A stretch of DNA of 64,000 bases from Coffea arabica (taxonomy: Eukaryota > Streptophyta > Magnoliopsida > Gentianales > Rubiaceae): the NCBI RefSeq assembly GCF_036785885.1, contig NC_092323.1, positions 12,470,501-12,534,500 of the forward strand, given 5' to 3'. This document shows positions 35,323 through 47,400 of this stretch, one piece after another (within the stretch, counting starts at the first letter, position 1; every line of letters starts with the position of its first letter). The notes beneath the pieces were generated by a model, which saw nothing but the letters and a program-made list of their open reading frames with translations, searched no databases and was not told the DNA's origin. The translations under genes and the position numbers were made by a program.

Positions 35323-38175
35323 TAGGGATGACAATTAGGGCGGGTACTCCCGCGGAGGGCTAATGGGTAGGGCTGTCAATAGTCCGGGTCCAGACCCGGA
35401 CCCGGACCTGACCCATCAATATTTTTTGAGTACGGGTAGGTATATAGATCCGCGACCCGGATCCGGACCTAGACCCATTTTATTTAATAAATTTACGAGT
35501 CGGATACGGAATATACCATTCCGACCCGTATTTGACCCGAACCCGTTTTAATTAATTAATACTTAAAAAATATATACCAATCTATCATAATTATTCATAT
35601 CAATACTACATTTCTACTTTTTTCATTCCCAAATTTTTCCAACCCTAATACCCACCGCCGCACATCCCTTTTTCCCCTCACTCTATTTTCTCTTTTGCTC
35701 TGCCTCCCACCTCCGCCAGTGGCCAGTCCGCCGTGAAACCGGCAACGATCTCTCCATCTCCAGCTCCAAAGAAGCCCAGCTCCAGAGAAGCCCGTTGCCT
35801 GCCTCCAGTTCCAGTCTCACTCTCTTCTCTTTTACTCTGCCTCCGCCAGTCCGCCGTGAAGCCGACGAGCTCTCTCCATCTCTGACGCCTGACGGTTGCA
35901 GCTCCAGAGAAGCCTAACTCTTCCAAGCTTCTAGCAGCCCAGCTTTCTTTCTCACAGTCACAGGTATTTTTTTTTTATTTTTGAATACCGTAAGAGTTTG
36001 TAAAAAGCATGGTGAGGTGAAGGCCGGAATTCTGGTATTTTGTCTTTGTCAAAGACCGTGAATTTAAGGACCGTGAATGTGAGTAGCAGTTTGTTATTTG
36101 TGTCTACTAAACTGAGCTAAATATTGAAACTTCAGTGATGGGTTTTGATTCTCCTTCTGAATTGTGAAATTCCTGGGAACAAATGGACGAATTGAGGGAA
36201 AATGTCACGGTTGATCAATTCTAGTGTTAAGGCGCAATAAATGTTGAGTGATTTTTCTCTCTTCCATTCATATTGTATGTTATTAAATTCAGCAGAACAT
36301 ATTGCCAAGTGTATGTTTAGGACAGTCTCGGAGTTTCCCCATTTAATTACTCCATTTGAATGTCCTCCTCTTTTTCTCACCTCTGGTGTATTTTATGAAC
36401 TTTGTCTTTGTTTAAGCACTAGATCTTGACTTTGATATTGTCGTCTGGCTAGGTTGCCTAAAGGTTAAAGGAGCATAATGCATTATACATAAGACATACA
36501 ACCTTCATTCAACAATATTGCGTGGTAACTGATTTAGATTAGCTTCCCTCTTTCCTATCCTCTCACTATGGAAATGTGTTATTATAAGATGTAATTTGCT
36601 CCTTGAAGATGGACTTGAAATTTAGCATAATGGTATCAGGAGATGTTAAGGAGCCTGACCGAGTCAGTTATGGTATGATCCTCTTGGAAAAATAAAATAA
36701 CAATTTTCTATAGCAACACTTGCTCAACTAATAAGTTGTGGTTGATTGACTAGCGATATCAAGAGTGACTGCTGAGAGATCTCATGGACAGGCTTCATCT
36801 GATGAACTCCAAGGCATTGTTATTACAAGTTTGTTTTGTTGAGTTACTCTAGTAAGACTAATCTATTTTCTTTCTCTTTGTTTTCTTAGAGTTATTTGGA
36901 GAAGATTTGGGTGATTCTTCTAAAGTTCTCAAGTTAGGGTGATGTATTTGAATAAGGCCAATTTGATTTCTTTTCTTATCTGATTTTTTGTTGTATTACT
37001 TAGTAATTAGTTTACAAATATATTGTATCCTTGTTTTTGTTGCAAAAATTGTGAAACTTGAGAGCCATGAAGACTATTGTAATCTACAAGGCAGTGGGAC
37101 TTCATTTGTTGGTTGATGTATTTGATATTTAATGTTTGATTGGACTTTTTAGAAATTGTAATTTGTTGGATGTCATATTGGCTTTGTTGCTAATATATGA
37201 CTTTGTAGTTTGTAAATTGATTTGTGGTTGGCTTTAGAATGGTTATTGTGAGTGGTTTGTGATTTAGATTTGTAATTTGTGATTTAAGTTTGTGATTGGC
37301 TTTGAATAACTTTGTAATTTACTTCAAAACATCTTTCATTTGTAATTTTTGGCAAGTTAACTAGCTTCTTCGGAAAATTAACTAGCTTCCCTGATTTCGC
37401 AAAGGCTTGCGCAGTCCGCAAAATGTGATAAAAATCAGATTGCATTTTCAGGTACTGAAGTTGCAGTAATAACAAGTTTTTGATGGGCCTTTTTTCGGGT
37501 AGACCCGACCCGGATCTGGGACCCGTCAGGTGCGGGTCTGGTAGAGAGATTAGGAGACCTATCGGGTATTTGGGTCGGGTTCGAAATTAATACAGTATGA
37601 CGGGTCCGGATCCGAATTTATTAATTTCGACCCGGACCCGACCCGTTGACAGGCCTACTAATGGGGTAGGAGTTGGGACGGGGTGAGGGAGGGGGGAATT
37701 TTTTCTCCCGTTAAGAAACGGAGCTAGGGCACCCTTTAAAATATGTATATAGTTATATTTATATATATTTATATGTATATATATAATATTTAATTCAATT
37801 AGTTATACTAAATTTACTAATACATTTATATTAAATTTCTAATTAAACTTAACACAATAACACTTTTTTTCTCAAAAAAATACAATAATAACTTAGTGAT
37901 TGTATTTATTTCAAAAGTGAAAACTTGATTGCTTTAGTTGTATTTGTTTCATCATGTTGGATTGTATTCAAATGATTTTTATTTGATTATTTTTGTGATT
38001 TCAATTATGAAATTATAATGAATAATAATTTGATAATGTGTTGATATTTTAATACTTAATTATTTGCTAAAATTTGACTACAATCAAATTATATGACAAA
38101 TTTTTATTAATCTCGCAAATGCTCCTGCGAAGAAAGTGGGACGGGGTGGGGGAGGCGGGCCCGTTGCCATTCCTA
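35323..38175. mobile_element. hAT-type element E (outer), split by element D
   Basis: Left end TAGGGATGACAAT, right end TTGCCATTCCTA. Flanks TTCCCGTC (35315-35322) and ATCCCGTC (38179-38186) match at seven of eight bases, with three bases (TAA) between the right end and its copy. Both ends are rich in GGGACGGGG-type repeats. Minus the insertion it is about 560 bp and noncoding. Confidence 0.72.
35368..37657. mobile_element. Non-autonomous hAT-type element D (inner)
   Basis: Left end TAGGGCTGTCAA, right end TTGACAGGCCTA, perfect 8-bp duplication CTAATGGG (35360-35367 and 37658-37665). Ends are packed with GACCCGGATCCGG-type repeats. The inside contains a GC-richer, CT-rich block (35640-35960) with an internal duplication (around CCGCCAGTCCGCCGTGAA) resembling a 5' leader with a splice donor. 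I see no transposase, so it may be a deletion derivative of a larger element. Confidence 0.9.
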
Positions 38176-39509
38176 TAAATCCCGTCTTTTCTTTTCCTCT
38201 CTCTTTTTGTTTTTTTTCCTTTTTTGAGTCAAAATATTCTCTTCTGCAAGTTTTCCTCTACCCATTTGGCTTTCTTCCAAAGAAGAGATTCTTAGATATT
38301 GCGAATCTTGTGATGGTTTTCCAACATATCTATGTTTTAATTCACAACCTTTGGTTTCCATGCCGATAGTTCGTCATCTACTCTCATCTTAACGTTGCTT
38401 TACTGCCCTCTCATTCCAACAGTTCATCATCTACTCTCATCTTATAGTATTTGTTTTCCTGCCCTCCATCCAAAATCTTATAATCTCTTCTTATCTCATG
38501 GGAGGAAGTTTTTCTTTGGCTTCCATCCAAATAACAATAGAATCTTATGATCTTTGAAAATGCTTCAGCGTTCCGCAAATCCTCCAGCTCCCGAGGTGGT
38601 AGGAAATGAACTGTGGATTTTTGTGCACCACTCCCAGACTTCACAGTACCATTTTTTGAGGTTAGATATTTTAATGAAATCAATTATCCACTATCTTTTT
38701 TAAGGGAATCTGTATCACTATTATGTAAATATCATTCTATAAAGTGACATTTACGTAGTTTGGATGAATTTGGCCCTCTTACTCGCCCTCCATGCTTTCT
38801 TTTGGATTCAGTATTACGATGTATTAGTTTATCTCCTTTTATGTTAAGCTATGTTCCAAGTTATGTTAAAGCCATCTTCAACATGGAAACCTTTTCTTTT
38901 CTTTTTTAAATTCATTGAATGGTAAATTCTTGAATGTAATGTAATTTTTTTCAGTTTGTGCTTGCCAAATTGAGCTTCGATAAAGCGTAATTCTTGAATA
39001 AACTTAAGGATGTCTTAATTTGAAGGTTTACTGAGGATTGGTGTGTATTGGGATTAAGAAGATGCTAACCGTTAAAAAGAAACTTCTAATAATTTTGATG
39101 TGCAACTGGAGAACAAATGTTTCTATAGCAATCCATTGAAGGAAGTGTAAGGTGAAGAAAGGGGAAAAAGAGAGGATTAAACGGCACCTTGCATTTATAC
39201 TAGTAAAGACTAAGCTTCATTTTCGTTTTATTGGTGTATTTTGAGACCATCAGTTATTTTTTAGTTTTCTTTTATTTTTTAGCTCAAAATAATGTTATTG
39301 ACCTTCTTGGAACTTGATATTCTGCATTTAATCTCCTAGGCAGATTCTTAGCTTTTTCTAGGTCAATGATTTTAGTGTTGGGAAGCCTCATCAATAGTAT
39401 TGATTAACTGAGAACTTAAAAAAAATCTACATAGTTGGCCATATTAACTCTCCTCCTTTTACTTTTTTTTTCCCTCTAATAATTCTTTAAATGATCATCA
39501 GACTGAGAT
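38176..39509. other. Intergenic, no intact gene
   Basis: Pyrimidine-rich start, then a tandem repeat of roughly 56 bp (38370-38475) sharing CATCTACTCTCATCTTA. Nothing else recognisable. Confidence 0.5.
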
Positions 39510-40265
39510 GGTTAATGGCATTTTGTGGCACCTCCCAAATTGTATTACTCGGGTTGGGAACCAGGGTTAAGCCTCTAGTTGTTGGGTATTCGTGATTGTT
39601 GATTTGGTTGCGGCAAAGTATTACTTGAAGAATAGAGTGACCAAAGAATTGATTCCTCTCTCGCATCAACATTTAGTTGACAAGTTAATGGGTTCCAATT
39701 TCCCTTGAGAAGAGGATCGCTATGGGGTAGATCGCTCAACTATGAAGACATTAGTTTGTACAGAAACACGGATTGTATCACAATCTGTGTATCCGTACGG
39801 GTTTAAGAAGAACCAGAATAGGGAGATAGGTGGTGCAGCTTTCGTTGTTTCGAAGGTCAAAATATCAAAAAATAGAAGTTTTAATCTCGAGAAAGCATAT
39901 GACATTGTAGGGCAAGAGCTGGTAGCTGGAGTATTGTGTTACGGGAGCGTTTTTGCATGGTGGGAGGGCGAGGTATTCATTTGTTTTAGTTTTACATTTT
40001 TAAATTGTTAGCTTAATTCATTAGTTAATTTTTTCGGTAAGATATTATGAAAATTCCTACTGGGACGCGTAAAAAGAAATTGAGGCGTTCGAACTTTCAT
40101 AGATGGATTATCACATTGTCTTTTTGATAGCATCCGGGGAGCAAGATGGTGTCAGATTTTTGTGGCAAAGAGTTCCTATGGGCCTAATGGGGGTTTCAGG
40201 GGTTTTATCGAATTTCAATTAGCTTGTTGGCCGGATTTTGGGTTGTCGTTAGTTCGTACGAGTGT
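39510..40265 (+). pseudogene. Papain-like cysteine protease pseudogene, plus copy
   Basis: Three family landmarks survive in order. The first is WHLPNCITRVGNQG-stop-ASSCWVF (about 39525-39590), matching the ...NQGxCGSCWAF active-site block. The second is QSVYPYGFKKN...AYDIVGQELVAGVLCYGSV...WEGEVF (39780-39975), matching the DYPY and QPVSVAI region. The third, after a probable intron, is WGFQGFYRIS (about 40190-40215), matching the C-terminal KNSWGxxWGxxGY block. A stop sits in the active-site motif, others follow, and several frame changes are needed, so it is dead. It is the inverted partner of 40640-41370. Confidence 0.78.
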
Positions 40266-40639
40266 AATGAAGTTGCAAAGGAAAGGGTACGTGATATGGT
40301 GATGCATGCAAACTGAATCTTTATAACTGAATCTTTAGAACTGGTTTGATATGGTGGTGCTTGCAGTAGGAAAAAACTTAAAGATTTCTTCATATTGCAT
40401 ACCCTTTGCCTTTGATTTTCTTATTCCTTCTCCAACTTTAAGATGTAAGATTGATCAGGCATAGAAAGAAAGCTAACCTGGGAAAAAGCTATAAAGAACA
40501 AATGACTCAAGAATTACGAATTCGCAGTCAGATACTAATCACGTGGAAAAAGTATTAAAGCTGATGATAGGTCAAAAGCTAACTTAGAGTTACAAATTCA
40601 AAATCTCACAGCTTTTCTTTTGCAACTTCATTACACTCA

Positions 40640-41370
40640 TATGGATTAGGTGAAATCCAGCCAACAAGGCAACTGAAATTGGATAAAATCCCTGAAACTC
40701 TCTCCCATTAGACCTACAGGAACCCTTTGGCACAAAAAATCTGATACTGTCTTACTTCCCAGATGCTACCAAAAGGACAGTGTGATAATTCGTTTGATGA
40801 ATGTTTGAATGTCTCAATTTCTCCTTACGTTTCCCACTGGGTACATTCATAATATCCTACAAAAAAAATAATAAATTGAATTAACAATTTAAATATGCAC
40901 AATTATAAAGGACAGGAATACCTCGCCCTCCCACTGTGCGCAAACACTCCCATAACACAATACTCTAGCTACCGGCTCCTGCCCTACAATGTCATATGCT
41001 TCCTCAAGGTTAAGACTTCTATATCTTGATGTTTTGACCCTCAAAACAGCGGAAGCCACACCAACTATCTCTCTATTTTGGTCCTTCCTAAACCTGTACG
41101 ATACACAGATTGTACCTACAATCCATGTTTTTGTACAAACTTAAAGGCATTTTCATAGCTGAGCTATCTACCCCCATAGTGATCCTCTTCCCAAGGGAGA
41201 TCAAAACCCACCATCTTGTCAACTAAATGTTGACGTGAGAGAAGGACCAATTCTTTGGTCCCTCCATTCTTCAAGTAATACTTTGTTGCGATCAAATCGG
41301 CAGTCATAAATGCCCAACAACTAGAGGCATAACCCTAATTCTGCTTTGTAGTATCCTCCCTCTCGCGGGG
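40640..41370 (-). pseudogene. Papain-like cysteine protease pseudogene, minus copy
   Basis: Read on the minus strand it encodes GYASSCWAFMTADLIATKYY with the catalytic Cys block, then HLVDKMVGFDLPWEEDHYGG, AYDIVGQEPVARVLCYGSV and WEGEVF, and after a T-rich acceptor (near 40865) a decayed last exon. Stops and frame changes interrupt it after the DHYGG segment. It is less damaged around the active site than the plus copy and pairs with it as a large inverted repeat with about 375 bp between. Confidence 0.78.
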
Positions 41371-41969
41371 ATATATTCTTTATAACTCGAGGGGTGGTTT
41401 TGTTCGATATTTCATTGCAACCTATGCTATATGCAATTTGAATTTTGGGGGTTATGATCTGCTATAATTAATTTTTGGTACAGCATTCTATCTTTGTGGC
41501 TTGCATGGTTTTGTTTATTTGTATTATGAAATTGAGATAGTTTTATGTGCCATGAGCAAACCTAACAGTTAACCTTTTTTGCCTTGTAGAAGCAGAATTC
41601 TTGGGCTCCTCAACTTTTGACTAGTTTATGTTGGTAGACTAACTCTCTCCCTTACAAATACCATCAGTTCGAGTGTTCTCTTCACTAAATCCTGGCTACT
41701 CCTTCTACTGTTAGGAATGTCTCCTTAACACTAGCAATGTAATTGTTGGTTTCGGGCTTTGTTTCATTTTGCCTCAAAGTCCAAATTTATGCACTTGTTG
41801 TAGTTTAGTTTTTTCTCTTGGGGGCATGCTTATGCTATCATCTATTTAGGAAATTATCTGATAATTTATAACTCTTTGCATCCATATGGCATCATCCGTT
41901 CGGTAAAAGAGCAAAGAAATTTGTAAAATTCAAATAGAAAGAGAGTCGGATGCAAATTCTCACCTTTCC
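41371..41969. other. Intergenic, nothing recognised
   Basis: No supported coding segment on either strand. It may include decayed upstream sequence of the channel pseudogene that follows. Confidence 0.4.
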
Positions 41970-42941
41970 TTTGTATGTTTGTAGTGCTAGCAGTACTTCA
42001 GGCTCAATTGTAAAATTTTTAGCTATGGTACCAGATCTATAGTTAGCTGTGACCAACAATTGTTCTTGAAACATATTGAATAAATATTGATAGAGAAATG
42101 TTCCTTTCAGTCTATTAGACTTAGTTTATCTCATATCCCATTGTGTTGATTTTTGACTTGAACTGTTGCTTTTTACGGTTAGTGTCTCTGGATAGTTGTG
42201 TGTTTTTAAAAAATTGCTTTGAAGTTCTCAAAGATTCATAAGTTACAGTTTGGTTCAAAGTATATTTGGATGAAATTGAAAAGTTGGATATTGCATACTG
42301 GAAAAAAGTTTGACAAATGTCATTACACTTATAAATGGTTGTTAGTTTGCCAACGTCTTTTACTGCTTTTTTTCTCATTTTTGTTAAACTTGACAAACTA
42401 TTTTTGTTTGAACTTGACAAGCAGATCATGGAACAACTTACAGGGTAGTCATTTAGTGAATAAGTTATTTCCTGCAGTTGGTTTAGCCATTTTTGCATTA
42501 TGAGGTCTTGGGCCACTTATGCAGCAAAGCAGAAATATATTTCTTGACGTATGTACTCATCTCTACTTCCGGTTTCACAATATTCTTTCTTCTATTTGTG
42601 CCAGGCTATTGTTAATTATAAATTCCATGATCTTGCAGAAGAGTGATAATAGTCGGCAAAAGAGTAGCACACATTCTGTTTTGACCTCTTATCTTCAACC
42701 ATTGCTGCTATGGACAGGGGCATTACTAGTTTGCAGGTTAAGATATTCACTTGGAAGATAACTGTCATTTGATGAAATAAACAATCATGTGACCTGCAAT
42801 ATCCTGAAAATATTGACTTTGTCTCCAGAGCATTGGGTCCAGTTGTTCTTCCAACTGAAGCTAGTCAAATTGTCAAGTAACGGCTGTTAATTTTGTAAGA
42901 TCATTGTCGACAGTTTTGGCATTTGGCTATTGTTTATCAAG
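41970..42941 (+). pseudogene. MscS-like mechanosensitive channel pseudogene (MSL2/MSL3 type, 5' part)
   Basis: Exon-like blocks with splice sites still visible: about 41975-42060 (SASSTSGSIVKFLAMV), 42426-42548 (NNLQGSHLVNKLFPAVGLAI then FAL, stop, GLGPLMQQSRNIFL), 42639-42736 (KSDNSRQKSS..., LTSYLQPLLLWTGALLVCR) and 42829-42941 (ALGPVVLPTEASQIVK, then RSLSTVLAFGYCLS in another frame). This matches the start of the membrane region of plastid MSL2/MSL3 channels, which release osmotic pressure in plastids. Defects: TGA at 42501 where the family has Trp, TAA shortly after the QIVK segment and a one-base frameshift just downstream. The pore-forming and C-terminal parts are missing. Confidence 0.8.
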
Positions 42942-43199
42942 GTGAACGATGTTCGTTGTAGCTCTAGTTCATTAAAAAATTTTCTTAATCGTTTTATCAT
43001 TTGCCTATTGTATCGTGTGCTTTATCCTCTTAGTTTATTATTTTTGTTCAAGGAGATGGAATGAGCTTTTCTGCTGTCTACTTATAATAATTTTTAATGA
43101 AAAATACTAGAACCAAAGACAAACGGAAGCATTTGTAGTTGTCTTACTGATGTAAACTAGTTTTTTCACTCAAATGAGGATCTCTTGCTTATTTTCAGA
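42942..43199. other. Short unassigned spacer
   Basis: AT-rich, no coding signal; may contain eroded downstream sequence of the channel pseudogene. Confidence 0.4.
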
Positions 43200-43635
43200 T
43201 GTTGGTAATAGTTTGTAATGAGAAAGTTGAAATTCATTGTCCCACATTGAAAGAGGGCACCTTGGACCTTGGGGCTTTCTAATTGGGTAGAATATTAATT
43301 AATTGTCTAAAATATTTATTTTAGATAATTAATTAGAGGTGGTTAATGACAGTTACATTTAACAGACATACTTGTTAAATGGTTAACTACCTATATACCT
43401 ATTCAATAAGAATTGCATCATTTGATAGTGTCTTGGATAGGTGATTCAATTCTTTAAAATAGTAGGACTTTGATAGAATTAAATCACTTTTTCATTGATA
43501 GTTCTTAGACTTTGTTATATTCTAGAGGTAAATTATCTAATACAGAGGCAAATAATACCTTAAGGAAAGTGTTTTCACACCTCAAAGTCTTTGCATTTGT
43601 CTAGTTTAGATTAGTTATTTACTATATTTCCAACA
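43200..43635 (+). repeat. 5' LTR of interrupted copia element
   Basis: Bounded by the 6-bp inverted ends TGTTGG and CCAACA. The partner LTR is not in the window. Confidence 0.7.
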
Positions 43636-43658
43636 ATCTTAAGGTGTTATTCTCAACA

Positions 43659-44428
43659 ATGGAGTCAAGTTCTGAATCCTCTTTCAAAGTGATGAATCAG
43701 GACTTCGTCAAGTTGGACAAATTCAACGGCACTAACTACTCCCGTTGGAAGGATAAGATGATGTTTTTCCTGACAGCTTTGAAGATTGCTTATGTTCTGG
43801 ATCGTTCACTTCCTGAAATTCCAGTGCCTAAAGATGATGATTCTAATGAAGTCAAGGTGCAATGCAAGAAACGCGAAGAGGACGAGTTGCTGTGCAGAGA
43901 ACACATCATGAATACTCTTTCTGATCGCTTGTATGATATGTATACTACAGTCAAGTCGCCAAAGGAAATCTGGAATGTGCTGGAGTACAAGTATAATACG
44001 ATGAAACAAGGTGCGGACAAATTTCTGATTATGCAATATTTTGATTTTCGTATCACTGAGAATTCTTCTCTTATGGATCAGATTCATGATCTCCAAGTGA
44101 TTGTGTCTAAATTACATGATCTGAAAGTAGAGGTATCTGAATCTTTGCAAGTTGGAGCAATAATAGCAAAACTTCCAACCAGTTGGAATGACTATAAGAA
44201 AACGTTGCTCCAAACTATGAAACATTCACTATAGATCAGATTTTGAAACATTTGCGTATTGAAGAAGATACCAGAAATCTTCAAAAGAAGCAAACAGAAT
44301 CTGATATTAAAGTGAATACTTTAAATGAGAAGAATTCACAGAATTTTTCTGGTTCTAAAAGAAAGTCTCCAGAAGCAAGAACATCTAAGAACAAGAAGAA
44401 GAATAGAGTCTGCTATAAGTGCGGCAAG
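43659..44428 (+). pseudogene. Copia gag gene, frameshifted and truncated
   Basis: Starts MESSSESSFKVMNQDFVKLD with the UBN2-type Gag hallmark FNGTNYSRWKDKMMFFL, then SPKEIWNVLEYKYN and AKLPTSWNDYKKTL. A one-base frameshift near 44220 ends the first frame at 44234; the following frame continues with FTIDQILKHLRIEEDTRNLQ and a Lys-rich stretch to the first half of a zinc knuckle, CYKCGK, where the next element interrupts it. Dead by both lesions. Confidence 0.85.
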
Positions 44429-47400
44429 TGTCGCGCCCCATTTTTGATAAAATGAATAAATGATTTAAAAAATGTATTTTTCGATTCAATTTGTGATTGG
44501 AAAATGAATTGTGATTTAAAAGAAAAATGGGTCTAAATGGGGGTTTGAGAATGCGACGATTTGACCCAAAATTATAGTTTAAAAAGGGTTTTTAAAACTA
44601 AATACGGAGTCGCCACTTGGTAATGAGTTAAGGTGTACCAAGTCACCTAAAAAATGTATTTTTTTAAAAAAATAGGAAAAAATAGTGAGAAACCCTTTTT
44701 AAACGTCTCCTAGTCTACGTAAACCAAAGAAAAAGGTTCGGGAGTCACATTTGACAAAGGGGAAGGCAAGGATAAAATCCAAGGCACCCCTTTGACCTAG
44801 CCAAGGCTAGTTGCATGATTTAATCAAAGATTTTCTTGTTTTAACCAAAGAATTTATTACATTTGGATGCACTACATGAATGCAAACCCTAGACCTAGGG
44901 GTATTGGGGGAAATTTCTCTTCAAAGGTTGAGTAGTACCATTCACATTAATTGTGAAACCCAATAACGATCCTTTGAAGAAGTCACGAATAATGCGAGTG
45001 GGATGCAAATGAATGGAATGCATGTATGCAATGTGAGGACACGAGTTTGAAAAAGTAATAATAAACAATAAAAATGTAAAGGAAAATGTGCACGTGAGTG
45101 GGCAAGGTACGGTATGTGAAATGATAATATGAAGTGCATGTGTGCAAGTGATGATAAAAGTGTTCGTGTGCAAGTGAAGAAACACAAAGGTGCTCGTGTG
45201 CAAAATGGGAGGAAAAAATGAAAGTGTGATGAGGGTAAAAAATGGTAGAGTGGATTTAAAAATGCATGAGCCTAGGGAATTCATGCACATTGGGTACGGG
45301 GGGACCTAAATCGTGACTCAATTTGCCCTTTTATAGAGAGGATACAAGCGTGCTAAGGCTTAGAAAAAGCCACACTCGTCTATATCCCATATTTAAGGGG
45401 ACTCTTAAGCAAATGAACCCTATAACTAGCATGAAATGCAAAAATCCTAAAATGGGGGGAAAAGGGGTTCGAGGGGCATGCAAAATGATAAAACTAAGAA
45501 AAACGCATGAAATGAAGTGAAACATGCAAACATGTACTAACGAGAGGAAATCCCTAAGGGTCCAGCGTTGGACTAGCCCATTCTATGAATTCCGACTAGC
45601 GTTGGACTAGCGGAAACGTACATTCATCCATCACATTCATTCATGGCTATGAAAAGCGAGTAGACATGCCAAACACTCATGAACACATAGCACATAACAT
45701 TTAGCATGCTCGACTAGATGCAAGGCCCTAACAACGCAAATTAACACTTAACACGTAGGCATGCAACCAAGCTAATGAACCTATTACATTCACTAACTAA
45801 AACAAAAGGGGAAAGGGAAAATGGACCAAATTGCTCGCCACAGCCCTATCTATTACAAGCCAAGAGGTGTACACATACCCCATTAAAAGAATAACTTAAT
45901 GAAAACAAAAAGTAAATGACATAAGTAAAAGGAATTAAAGAAAAGCTAGGAAAGCAAAGTAGACATGCAAATCTCACTTAGCACATTGGATCACATAGGA
46001 GACACAAAAGGGATAAAAGAAATTATACCGCCCCCTTTGAATGGTGTCCAAATGAAAGAAAAATGGCTTCAAAACAATAAAAAGGTCACGGTACCTCAAA
46101 TAGTAAAGTATAACAAAGTCACCAAAACTCTCCTAATTGCAATTTAAATGAAATCAAATAATACATAGTTTCCAATAAAGGGATCCACCAAAGACCCAAT
46201 TGCAAGCATTAATCAACCATTCAAAGCCAATTGAAACATTTTAGAAACTTTGAAAGTCAAAGAGCAAGAAAAAGGCCAAAGCCTATTTATTTCAGAAAAT
46301 TCAAGAAAATAGGCGAACACAAGCTCATTCGAACACAAAGTTCTTAAATTCTTGCATTAAGCACCACCTAAACAAATGCATGCAAACCAGATTTTTGATT
46401 CAAACTCACAGCTTTGATTAGATATTCCTCATTTCAATATCACAACTTTACTGAGTAACAAACTACATGATGATCACAATCAAATGACCAGAAACTTGGA
46501 AAGATATAATACGCAAATTCTGGAAAAAGAATGCAGAAAAAGAGAAAACAAAAACTCTCTTATCATCTCATCAACATAGGCTGAATACCAGAATTTTGGC
46601 TTGGGCATGCATATGGTGTATGAACTGAGCAACAAACCACATCATTACCATCATCCAAGCAGGCAGAAAACTTAGAAGGAAAAAACATGCAAGTTCTATG
46701 CAATAGCCATGAAACAAGTTTCTGCAATTACTTCACATACTCTAGCAACCGAAGACTGCTGCACTTTCTTCTCAAGCTCCAGCTTCTTAATCACAACCGT
46801 GATCAAATTTTCCAAACCAACCAATTTCATTCATACCCAACAAACAGAAAACTTAGCAACTTTATTCAGACAAACAGAAAAAATAGCAACTTCATTCAAA
46901 CAGAAAAATTAGCAAAACATCAAAGGTTTGAAACTTCAGCAAACAAATCTTTTGAGCTTAGGCAGTTCGCATGGAAGCTGCACTCAAGCATTTCGAATCA
47001 CAAACCCATGCTCAAAATCCTGTTAAGCTTCTCATGCATACAAACTACAACTTTCGGTCAAGGCTGGAATTACTATCTAACAAAAACAGCAAAGTTTGGA
47101 ACCGCAATGGAAGAAAATAGCAAGACACAACCGTAAATTTCTGGTGCAGCAAAATGAATATGCATTTTCCAGCAGGTACTTGGTTGGTCTTAAATCCGAA
47201 TTTACCTCGGTTAAATCATTGTGTTAAGTACCCAAAACTAACATGCAAGGCTACTTAATGAAATTACTATCATTTCTAGTTCAGATCAAGTTCGGACAGC
47301 AACTATAAACATCCACAAATCCAGAAATTCATTCGGCTATTCTCGGATGATCTTGCATGCAGCAGATTTTTTTTTTGTTCATTTTTATTTCTTGCTTAAC

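Larger units (their letters stand above)
43200..44428 (+). mobile_element. Ty1/copia element, 5' part, interrupted by Ogre-type element
   Basis: A 436-bp LTR (43200-43635) starts TGTTGG and ends CCAACA, followed by a gag gene that stops abruptly at 44428 where the large LTR of the gypsy element begins. The rest of the copia element should lie beyond 64000. No standard tRNA-Met primer site follows the LTR. Confidence 0.82.

Noticed and set aside
35678..35926. 82-residue minus-strand frame, GC-rich
   Set aside because: Runs through the duplicated CT-rich block of hAT element D; no domain and no splice support.
42121..42516. 131-residue minus-strand frame
   Set aside because: Antisense shadow of the channel pseudogene exons, which match a known family on the plus strand.
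44895..45290. 131-residue minus-strand open frame, repeated at 61661-62056
   Set aside because: It lies inside both Ogre LTRs, is low in complexity and has no domain; identity between copies only reflects the LTR identity.
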